Positions 1 to 6,186 of a stretch of DNA of 11,054 bases are shown in pieces. The notes beneath the pieces are model-generated. The model did not search any database, had not been told where the DNA came from, and worked only from the letters and a program-made list of their open reading frames with translations. How positions within the stretch are numbered: the first letter of the stretch is position 1; each line of letters opens with the position of its first letter. Origin of the DNA: Pseudomonadota bacterium (GTDB lineage Bacteria > Desulfobacterota > Desulfobulbia > Desulfobulbales > SURF-16); NCBI GenBank assembly GCA_030597865.1, contig JAUVQZ010000083.1:1-11054 (forward strand), in the 5' to 3' direction. Position numbers and translations under genes: made by a program.

Positions 1-619
1 CACGCTGATAGCGATCCGAGGCGCTGACATGCTCATGGAGCCTTTCAATGATATGACGATGATTGTAGAGATGCGTAAGGCTGTCGGTGACGGAAATCTC
101 CTGCAGGCGAACGTTTTTGACCTTCAGCTCGTCATTTAAGCGCTGCAGCCTTTTATTGGCCTCATTGAGCGCCCCTTCGGCCAGGATACGTTCAGTAATA
201 TTATTGAGAATAATTGCCGCACCAACAACAGTATCAAACTCTTTTAAGGGGGTGACCATATACTCCACGGTAAAGGAGGCGCTGGCCTTGCCCATGATTT
301 CCTTGAGACCCGAAAGCACACCGCCTTGGCTGATGGATTGCACCAGGGAGCCATTGCTTTGCAAAAAGGGGAGCGTGTTGCCATCACCACAGACAATGAC
401 GGATTTCAGCTTGCGGCCCAGATAACCATCGCCCCAGGCCAACATGCTGCAGGCCGCGGGATTGGCAAAGGTGATGGCCCCATCACAATCGACAACAATT
501 ACCCCGTCATTGAGGCCGTCAAGAATCAGCTGTAACCGGTCGCGCTCATGGCCGAGGCGCTCCAGGATATCACCCCTGTCGAGATCACCTTCAATATTGT
601 TTTGCTTTTTGGCACCCAT
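1..619 (-). CDS. PAS-GGDEF protein, probable diguanylate cyclase (C-terminus outside window)
   Basis: Only the first 206 residues are present; the gene runs off the left edge. Residues 27-145 look like a PAS sensor domain (LQLILDGLNDGVIVVDCDG, then FANPAACSML, ending with ITERILAEGAL). Residues 146-175 form a charged coiled linker. Residues 176-200 (SVTDSLTHLYNHRHIIERL) match the opening of a GGDEF domain, which makes cyclic-di-GMP from two GTP. The GGDEF active-site loop lies outside the window, so activity cannot be judged, and an EAL domain could follow. There is no signal peptide or membrane helix in the visible part, so it is probably a cytoplasmic sensor. The ATG at 617-619 is chosen because GGGAG sits just upstream and the PAS domain follows at normal distance. 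It has its own promoter and leader (671-735). It lies downstream of hrpA on the same strand but 258 bases away, so co-transcription is unlikely. The PAS ligand cannot be told. Confidence 0.85.
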   Translation of the reverse strand, partial: MGAKKQNNIEGDLDRGDILERLGHERDRLQLILDGLNDGVIVVDCDGAITFANPAACSMLAWGDGYLGRKLKSVIVCGDGNTLPFLQSNGSLVQSISQGGVLSGLKEIMGKASASFTVEYMVTPLKEFDTVVGAAIILNNITERILAEGALNEANKRLQRLNDELKVKNVRLQEISVTDSLTHLYNHRHIIERLHEHVSASDRYQR

Positions 620-670
620 CTGCCACTCCCCTTGACCACCGGTAAAACAAAAAAGGACTTGCGCCGCCCC

Positions 671-696
671 TGCCAGGAACAGCTGAAATCCTGGCA
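671..696 (-). promoter_or_regulatory. Leader hairpin of the PAS-GGDEF gene
   Basis: A perfect 8-bp inverted repeat, TGCCAGGA / TCCTGGCA, encloses a 10-base loop containing CAGCTG. It lies just downstream of the predicted transcription start (about 700), so the mRNA would begin with this stem-loop. About 15 bases later on the minus strand comes a T6 run. That is too far from the stem for a standard intrinsic terminator. It may protect the 5' end, bind a protein, or be an operator in DNA form; the sequence does not decide. Confidence 0.5.
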
Positions 697-706
697 ATAA
701 TGGTTC

Positions 707-735
707 ATTGTCCGCATTCTCCACAGTCTTGTCAA
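707..735 (-). promoter_or_regulatory. Sigma-70-type promoter for the PAS-GGDEF gene
   Basis: On the minus strand a perfect -35 box TTGACA (730-735) is followed after 17 bases by GACAAT (707-712), which matches 4 of 6 positions of TATAAT. The start of transcription would be near 700, giving a leader of about 80 bases before the ATG at 619. A small inverted repeat AACGG-GCAA-CCGTT (735-748) touches the upstream end of the -35 box and could be a regulator site. Confidence 0.55.
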
Positions 736-750
736 ACGGTTGCCCGTTGT

Positions 751-771
751 CCCGGCGTTTTTATGGCCGGG
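751..771. repeat. GC-rich inverted repeat between hrpA and the PAS-GGDEF gene
   Basis: CCCGGC and GCCGGG form a 6-bp stem around a 9-base AT-rich loop. Pairing can extend outwards on both sides of a 3-base bulge (CCCGTTGT against ACAAGG, imperfectly). It lies between the hrpA stop codon and the promoter of the next gene on the same strand. No T run follows on the minus strand, so it is not a clear intrinsic terminator. It may help end hrpA transcription or protect its 3' end. Confidence 0.35.
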
Positions 772-844
772 CTAACAAGGTACAGCACGGATTACAACCG
801 TGGGCATGCCCCTCACCAAGGGGAAGATACATGCAGCGAGGATA

Positions 845-862
845 TTTTTTTTTGGGGGGGGG
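845..862. repeat. T9G9 double homopolymer tract
   Basis: Nine T are followed directly by nine G, 16 bases downstream of the hrpA stop codon and outside any supported gene. Mononucleotide runs of this length tend to slip in replication and are also prone to length errors in sequencing. The tract is too far (about 110 bases) from the promoter at 707-735 to alter spacing between its boxes. Confidence 0.9.
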
Positions 863-877
863 AAGGGAGGCAAAAAT

Positions 878-3800
878 TTAGGGCAACAGTACAGTTATCT
901 CCTGCTGCTTCTTCTTCAGACGCTTACCAGACACGGGAAAGATGGTTTTCAACTCCTGGGCAAAGAGGGAAATCCGCAGCTCCTCAACCATGGTGGCAAA
1001 ATGGTCGAGCTCCCCTTCAATTTCCGGGGTGAGCCCTTCCCGGCTGCGGACTTCAGCGAGCCAGTCAACGAAAGGGGTTATTTGCCCCAGGCGGGCGCTA
1101 TCCTTAGCAGGATCCTGGAGTTTCCGCTGCAGGCGGATGACCAGGGCCTTGAGATAACGGGGCACCTGGGCAAGTTTAGCAGCACCCATGGTGACCAGAA
1201 AATCCGGCGGTAGATAGCGCCCCACCTCGGCCCGGAAGGTGACACACTCCTCGGCGTTGATGCCGAAATATTTTTTATCGCGACACTCATCCTCCAGGCC
1301 GCTAATAAAGTCAAGGGTGGCCCGCCGCTCCTGGAGGACGGCAACCACCTGGGCCAGAATCTTTTTGCCAAGAACAAAGGGCCCGGCCCCCTTTACCCGC
1401 TCCAGGGTGGCGGCGAAGGTATCCTTGTCGGGAATGAGGCCATCCTGGCAGCTGAAAATCTCCTGCCGGATAAAGGAAAAGAGATCCCTATTAATTTCCC
1501 CATGGCTGGCCAGCCCTTCATAGAGGGCCCAATGGGCCCGGGGCAGGACAAAATCCTTTTTAAGACCCTGCAGCCCTTTGACAAACTGGCGACCGTAGAG
1601 CACCAACAGCCCCTCCCTGGTCTTGGCCCGGCATGTGCCGATATCGGTAAAGACCCGGAGGCCAACCCCCTTCTTGCCCTGGGCCACCAGGCCGGGGTAG
1701 GCAAAACCGGTGAGGTTACCCCGACGGTCCTTGATCTGGAGGCGCCCGGGCAGACCGTCAAAATCCCAGCCCGTGATATCATCCCGTTCATAACGTGTCC
1801 GCAAGGCCACAAGGCCCTGGGAGTCGTCATCCAGAGCCGTTGTTTTCTGGGCCAGCACCTTGGGGTCGCGGCTCGACTCCACCTCATCACCATCGACAAG
1901 CTCAAAGCGCATGGATAGATGGCGGGGCAGGTTGTCCGTCGTCCACATGGCAGGTTCAACCTTGAGCTGAAAGGTCTTGGAAATGGCCACCTCAAGCTGG
2001 CGAAAGAGATTTCCCTGGTAAGGGGTAAGCAGGGGCATCAGCCTTTCAGCAGACCGGGGGATGGGCACCAGATTGCGGCGGATGGACTTGGGCAGACTTT
2101 TTAAGAGGCAGGTGATTTTTTCCTGAAGAAGGCCTGGGACCAGCCACTCAAAATACTCACGGCGGCTATGGGCCGCCAGATTTTTAGGGATGACCACGGC
2201 AATGCCATCCTCACTTGCACCCGGATCAAAACAATAGCGGAGCTTAAAGGTCAGCTCCCCGCAATTAATAGACTCGGGAAAATCAGCAAGACTCTTATCC
2301 TCTGGCTGGCCCTTGACGATATCCGCCTCAACCATGCGCAGTAGGTCATCGCCGCCATTTTGTTTCACGCACCGGGCCAGACTCTGGCGATCAAAGACGT
2401 CCTTGGGCAGGCGCTGGTCATAAAAATCGAAGAATTCCAGGTCATCAACAAGGACGCCGCGCCGACGGGTACGGTGTTCCAGCTCCTCCATCTCCTTGAT
2501 GAGCTTGCTGTTTGCCGCCAAGAAAGGGAAGCTGCCCCCCAGTTCACCCGCCACCAGGGCCTCCTGGATAAAGATCTGCCGGGCCTCCTTTTCATCCACT
2601 CGACCATAATTCAGCCGACGACCGGCCACGATAATAAGGCCAAAGAGGGAGACCTGCTCCTTGGCCACCACCATGCCCTGCTTCTTGGCCCAGTGGGGCC
2701 CCAGGTAGGCGCGCTTACAGAGATGGCCGGCCAGGGGCTCAATCCATTCCGGCTTGATACCGGCGACGCTGCGGGCAAAGAGCCGGGAGGTCTCCATGAG
2801 CTCACCGGCCATGATCCACTGGTTATTCTTACCAAACTGACCAGAGCCGGGAAAGACCATGAGCTCCTTGTTCTGGCAGCCCTGGTAGATATTCTTGGCC
2901 TTCTTGAGGCCGATATTACGCAGATTACCGCTCAAGATAGCGCGATGGACCTGATCGTAGCTTGCCGGCTCGCTATTTTCCTGAAAGCGCAGGGCGCCAT
3001 GGCGCTTGTCCCGGCCCTCTTCTGCCAGGATGGAGCGAATCTGCTCATGGATATCCTGCCACTCGCGCATACGTTGAAAGGAGAGGAAATTCTGTTTACA
3101 GAACTTGCGCAACTTCGACTGGCTGCCCGCCGCCATGGCGGTGTGGGCGTAGAGATCCCAGAGACTGAGGAAACTCTCAAAATCGGAAGCAGCGGACTTG
3201 AACCTGGCATGGGCCTCATCAGCGGCAGCCTCCTTGTCCACCGGCCGGATACGGGGGTCCTGGATGGAAAGGGCCGCGGCAATGATGATCATTTCCCGCA
3301 CACAATTCTCGTGGCGGGCCGCAATGATCATCCTGGAGATGCGCGGATCAAGGGGCAGACGGGCCATGAGACGGCCGGAACGGGTCAGCCGTCTTCTTTC
3401 ATCAAGGGCGCCCAACTCGCTGAGAAGATGATAACCATCGGCAATGGCCCGGCCAGAGGGTGGATCAACAAAGGGAAAGCTGGCAGGTTCCCCCAGGTTA
3501 AGGCTGGTCATCCTTAAGATGACCTCGGCCAGATTGGAGCGCAGGATCTCCGGCCGGGTGAATTCCGAGCGCTCCACATAGTCCTTTTCATCATAGAGAC
3601 GCAGGCAGATACCAGGCCCCACCCTGCCGCAGCGCCCAGCCCGCTGGTCACAGCTGGCCCTGGATATCTTGGTCACCGGCAATTTACTGGTCCGGGCCCG
3701 GACGTTATAGCTCAAGATCCGTGCCAGGCCGGTGTCAACCACATAGCGGATACCCGGGACGGTGAGGGATGTTTCGGCCACATTGGTGGCAACCACGATC

Positions 3801-4648
3801 TTCAGCCGGCCTGTTTTCTGAAAGACCTGGTTTTGGTCGCGGCCTGCCAGGCGCCCGTACAGAGGGAGGACAAGGGGCGACTCCCTCCCCCTATGCCGAC
3901 GAAAACGACTGTCAAAGAGGGCCACGGCCTCACGGATATCACGCTCGGTGGGCATGAAGACCAGCATGTTGCCGGACCCTTCCGTTTGCAGAAGTTCCAT
4001 GGCAGACTGGACCGCCTGTTCAACATAGGCCCCCTCATCTCCGCCCTCCTCCCGGCTCAGATACCTGGTCTCCACCGGATAGGTGCGGCCGGAAACCGAA
4101 ATAATCGGGGCATTGCCAAAGGCCTTGGAAAACTTTTCCGTATCAATGGTGGCCGAGGTAATAATCAGCTTCAGATCAGGACGACCCTTTAAGATGCGAT
4201 GCATAATGCCGAACAAAAAGTCGATATTAAGACTGCGCTCGTGGGCCTCATCAATGATGATGGTGTCATAGGCGGCAAGGCGTCTGTCCCCCTGGGCCTC
4301 GGCCAGCAGGATGCCATCGGTCATAAACTTGATGCGGGTGGCAGCGCTGGTCTGGTTGCGGAAGCGGATCTTATAGCCCACCACAGAGCCGGCCCCACCA
4401 AGCTCCTCGGTGACCCTGGCGGCAATGGAGGTGGCCGCGATACGACGGGGCTGGGTACAGCCGATCATTTTTTCCACGCCCCGGCCCGCCTCAAGACACA
4501 TCTTGGGGAGCTGGGTGGTTTTTCCTGACCCTGTATCACCGGCAATGACCACCACCTGATGCTCTTTGATGGCAGCGATAATGGCCTGCCGTTCAGCAAC
4601 GATGGGTAAGTTCTCGGGATACTTTATTTTTTTAATCTGCTCATTCAC
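878..4648 (-). CDS. hrpA: ATP-dependent RNA helicase HrpA (DEAH box, DUF3418)
   Basis: A 1256-residue DEAH-box RNA helicase, close in length and sequence pattern to the enterobacterial HrpA family (about 1300 residues), whose members act on RNA and ribosome-associated mRNA. All helicase motifs are visible: Walker A GDTGSGKTT (37-45), TQPRR (65-69), DEAH (133-136), SAT (165-167), ATNVAETSL (287-295) and QRAGRCGR (335-342). Residues about 400-500 fit the HA2 helical domain, an OB-fold follows, and about 660-1245 fit DUF3418, ending with the family-typical EELRISLFAQEL. The start is GTG at 4646-4648: the frame opens at TAG (4691-4693) and no ATG lies between. The protein therefore begins about 35 residues before Walker A and lacks most of the roughly 80-residue N-terminal extension of the E. 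coli protein. No good Shine-Dalgarno sequence or clear promoter was seen upstream. It is divergent from the actin-like gene and is probably transcribed alone. Confidence 0.97.
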   Translation of the reverse strand: MNEQIKKIKYPENLPIVAERQAIIAAIKEHQVVVIAGDTGSGKTTQLPKMCLEAGRGVEKMIGCTQPRRIAATSIAARVTEELGGAGSVVGYKIRFRNQTSAATRIKFMTDGILLAEAQGDRRLAAYDTIIIDEAHERSLNIDFLFGIMHRILKGRPDLKLIITSATIDTEKFSKAFGNAPIISVSGRTYPVETRYLSREEGGDEGAYVEQAVQSAMELLQTEGSGNMLVFMPTERDIREAVALFDSRFRRHRGRESPLVLPLYGRLAGRDQNQVFQKTGRLKIVVATNVAETSLTVPGIRYVVDTGLARILSYNVRARTSKLPVTKISRASCDQRAGRCGRVGPGICLRLYDEKDYVERSEFTRPEILRSNLAEVILRMTSLNLGEPASFPFVDPPSGRAIADGYHLLSELGALDERRRLTRSGRLMARLPLDPRISRMIIAARHENCVREMIIIAAALSIQDPRIRPVDKEAAADEAHARFKSAASDFESFLSLWDLYAHTAMAAGSQSKLRKFCKQNFLSFQRMREWQDIHEQIRSILAEEGRDKRHGALRFQENSEPASYDQVHRAILSGNLRNIGLKKAKNIYQGCQNKELMVFPGSGQFGKNNQWIMAGELMETSRLFARSVAGIKPEWIEPLAGHLCKRAYLGPHWAKKQGMVVAKEQVSLFGLIIVAGRRLNYGRVDEKEARQIFIQEALVAGELGGSFPFLAANSKLIKEMEELEHRTRRRGVLVDDLEFFDFYDQRLPKDVFDRQSLARCVKQNGGDDLLRMVEADIVKGQPEDKSLADFPESINCGELTFKLRYCFDPGASEDGIAVVIPKNLAAHSRREYFEWLVPGLLQEKITCLLKSLPKSIRRNLVPIPRSAERLMPLLTPYQGNLFRQLEVAISKTFQLKVEPAMWTTDNLPRHLSMRFELVDGDEVESSRDPKVLAQKTTALDDDSQGLVALRTRYERDDITGWDFDGLPGRLQIKDRRGNLTGFAYPGLVAQGKKGVGLRVFTDIGTCRAKTREGLLVLYGRQFVKGLQGLKKDFVLPRAHWALYEGLASHGEINRDLFSFIRQEIFSCQDGLIPDKDTFAATLERVKGAGPFVLGKKILAQVVAVLQERRATLDFISGLEDECRDKKYFGINAEECVTFRAEVGRYLPPDFLVTMGAAKLAQVPRYLKALVIRLQRKLQDPAKDSARLGQITPFVDWLAEVRSREGLTPEIEGELDHFATMVEELRISLFAQELKTIFPVSGKRLKKKQQEITVLLP

Positions 4649-4667
4649 AATAAATATGTCAAAATAT

Positions 4668-4697
4668 TTGGAAATAAAGCGCTTTTCTGGCTATAAT
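4668..4697 (+). promoter_or_regulatory. Probable sigma-70 promoter for the actin-like gene
   Basis: TTGGAA (4668-4673, 4 of 6 to consensus) and a perfect TATAAT (4692-4697) are separated by 18 bases. Transcription would start near 4704, giving a leader of about 150 bases before the ATG at 4858. The region also lies just upstream of the hrpA start, so the two genes could affect each other's transcription. Confidence 0.5.
4676..4685. promoter_or_regulatory. Palindrome in the promoter spacer, possible operator
   Basis: AAAGCGCTTT is a perfect 10-bp palindrome lying between the -35 and -10 boxes of the predicted promoter and 28 bases upstream of the hrpA start codon. A protein bound here could block both divergent genes. 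Short palindromes occur by chance, so this is a weak call. Confidence 0.25.
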
Positions 4698-4711
4698 GCT
4701 TTTTGATGATG

Positions 4712-4740
4712 CGTAAGGCTTTTTTTTACGTTGTTTTTTT
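4712..4740 (+). terminator. Weak terminator-like hairpin in the leader of the actin-like gene
   Basis: CGTAA (4712-4716) can pair with TTACG (4726-4730), with a 9-base T-rich loop, followed by TTG and seven T. The stem is only 5 bp and AT-rich, so it would be a poor terminator alone. It lies directly downstream of the predicted promoter and directly upstream of the larger leader hairpin. Confidence 0.25.
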
Positions 4741-4743
4741 ATT

Positions 4744-4823
4744 CTCGATCCCCATAAAAATGGAGGCTGAACATACCATTTTTATACCCAAATAGAAAAT
4801 GGGAATCGAGCCGATCTTTTTTT
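4744..4823 (+). promoter_or_regulatory. Nested leader hairpin with T run, candidate attenuator
   Basis: Outer arms CTCGATCCCCAT (4744-4755) and ATGGGAATCGAG (4799-4810) pair at 11 of 12 positions. Inside them ATAAAAATGG (4754-4763) and CCATTTTTAT (4776-4785) pair perfectly over 10 bp around a 12-base loop. Six bases after the outer stem come seven T (4817-4823). This is a compact folded element in the 5' leader, 35 bases before the start codon. The T run follows only in the plus orientation, so if it acts in RNA it serves the actin-like gene rather than hrpA. It may be an attenuator or a protein-binding element; I do not recognise a known riboswitch. Confidence 0.45.
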
Positions 4824-4857
4824 CAAATACTCATTAAGAAACCGAAGCAGGTGAGAA

Positions 4858-6033
4858 ATGGCTAAACTAAAAAAATCCAGAGGCTCCTTTCCAGGCCAAA
4901 ATGCCGCCCCACAAACGGCCAGCAATCAGCCTTCCAAGGATAATGCCGGAGACCTGGCAGATCTGGAGAATATCGAAACTGCCATGGAGGCATCCCATAA
5001 AAGCGTGGTTTCCCGGGACAAGGAAATCGGTGAAACGGCTGAAAGACCCAGCGGTCCGGTGGGCCTTGATATCGGTACCAGCCATATTGTCATGGCCCAG
5101 AATGCCGGTCGCCATATCAACACGGTGAACCAGCTTAACGCATTCTTCACCATCCCCTACTCCAAGTTCACCAAGAAAATCCTGGTCGAAAACGACATCT
5201 CTTTTTACTCCAAGGGCGATCAGTTTTACATCCTCGGTTATTCGGCGGAAAACTTCGCCAACATGTTTAACACCAATACCCGCCGCACCATGGAAAAGGG
5301 TATCCTTTCCAGCCATGAGGATGAGGGCATCACCGTCCTGCAGTCCATCATCAGCTCCCTGCTGGCCAAGACCGAAAAGCAGGAGGTTGTCTGCTTCTCC
5401 ATGCCCGGTGTGCCGGTGGACGGCAATGCCTCGGTGGTCTACCACGAGTCCATCATCAAGATGTACCTGGCCTCCCTGGGCTACCGCCCCATCTCCATCA
5501 ACGAAGGCCTGGCCACCATCATGAGCGAACTGGCCGATGACAACTTCACAGGGATCGGCATCAGTATGGGGGGCGGCATGTGTAACGTCTGCCTCTCCTA
5601 CCTCTCTGTACCGGTGCTCAACTTCTCCGTCCAGAAAGGCGGTGACTATATCGACACCATGGTAGGCGCCTCTGTGGGTGAGCCCGCCACCCGCATCAAG
5701 ATGATCAAGGAAGGCACCCTCAACCTGGCCAGCACACCTCAGGACCGGGTGGAAACCGCCCTGGACATCTACTACGTCGATCTCGTCTCCCACCTGCTCA
5801 ATACCCTTGAGCATGAGCTGAAGACCACGGACAAGATGCCCAACATCAATAATGCCCTGCCCATTGCCCTTAGTGGCGGCACTGTCCTGCCCAAAGGCTT
5901 CAAGGATCTCTTTGAAAAAGGCCTGCGCAAGGTCAACCTGCCGGTTGAAATCTCAGAGGTTCGCATTGCCGACGACCCCCTTAACACCACTGCCAAGGGC
6001 GCCATGGTCATGGCCCTTTCCGAAGAGATCTAA
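4858..6033 (+). CDS. Actin-like ATPase (MreB/MamK/ParM/Hsp70 superfamily), orphan subfamily
   Basis: A 391-residue protein of the actin-ATPase fold. Residues 1-65 are polar, low-complexity and probably disordered. The phosphate-1 loop is GLDIGTSH (69-76). The connect-1 glutamate is likely E216 in SINEGLATI. Phosphate-2 is GISMGGGMCNV (234-244), and the adenosine loop is LSGGTVLPKGF (338-348). Relatives polymerise into filaments that place the cell-wall machinery, organelles or plasmids. Length and motif order fit MreB and MamK, but sequence outside the motifs does not let me place it in either. In phosphate-2 the usual Asp (as in DIGGGT) is replaced by Ser236, which may slow or alter ATP hydrolysis. 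The start is firm: AGGTGAG (4849-4855) lies just before the ATG. There is no partner in an operon; it has its own promoter and structured leader and ends at a strong terminator. Function beyond the fold is not assigned. Confidence 0.85.
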   Translation: MAKLKKSRGSFPGQNAAPQTASNQPSKDNAGDLADLENIETAMEASHKSVVSRDKEIGETAERPSGPVGLDIGTSHIVMAQNAGRHINTVNQLNAFFTIPYSKFTKKILVENDISFYSKGDQFYILGYSAENFANMFNTNTRRTMEKGILSSHEDEGITVLQSIISSLLAKTEKQEVVCFSMPGVPVDGNASVVYHESIIKMYLASLGYRPISINEGLATIMSELADDNFTGIGISMGGGMCNVCLSYLSVPVLNFSVQKGGDYIDTMVGASVGEPATRIKMIKEGTLNLASTPQDRVETALDIYYVDLVSHLLNTLEHELKTTDKMPNINNALPIALSGGTVLPKGFKDLFEKGLRKVNLPVEISEVRIADDPLNTTAKGAMVMALSEEI

Positions 6034-6051
6034 AAGGGTACAAGTAACATT

Positions 6052-6100
6052 CACCATAAAAAATGGGATCCGCAATTGCGGATCCCTTTTTTTTATGGTG
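6052..6100. terminator. Strong bidirectional intrinsic terminator
   Basis: A perfect 22-base palindrome (6065-6086; arms GGGATCCGCAA / TTGCGGATCCC) is followed by T8 on the plus strand and preceded by A6, which reads as T6 on the minus strand. Flanking CACCAT (6052-6057) and ATGGTG (6095-6100) can extend the stem past a small bulge. It lies 18 bases after the actin-like stop codon and 87 bases after the stop of the convergent pentapeptide gene, so it can end transcription from both sides. The rest of 6034-6186 holds nothing recognisable. Confidence 0.93.
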
Positions 6101-6186
6101 GTCAGCGTATGGGTTAAGGGAGGGATAGAAGAGGGAAGACCATTCCCTGTCTCTGTTATTCTCTACCCCCTGTAACTTCTCAAACC

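Noticed and set aside
751..771. Intrinsic terminator for hrpA
   Set aside because: The stem is GC-rich, but no T run follows on the minus strand; the only homopolymer is in the loop. Kept as an inverted repeat only.
700..1213. Plus-strand open frames spanning the T9G9 tract
   Set aside because: They overlap the end of hrpA in antisense, have no ribosome site and no recognisable motif.
2360..3517. A 385-codon open frame on the plus strand opposite hrpA
   Set aside because: It lies wholly within the conserved helicase gene, has no recognisable domain and no ribosome site. It arises from codon bias on the other strand.
4657..4662. A perfect TTGACA on the minus strand just upstream of the hrpA GTG
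   Set aside because: A promoter here would place its -10 box and start inside the hrpA coding region, and no good -10 is found 16-18 bases downstream.
4867..5814. A 315-codon open frame on the minus strand opposite the actin-like gene
   Set aside because: Its product is rich in His, Asp and Gly in the manner of an antisense shadow, and the plus-strand gene has clear actin motifs and a good ribosome site.
4858..6033. Naming the actin-like gene mamK or mreB
   Set aside because: The fold and length fit, but no mam genes, mreC or mreD lie nearby and the phosphate-2 motif differs from both families.
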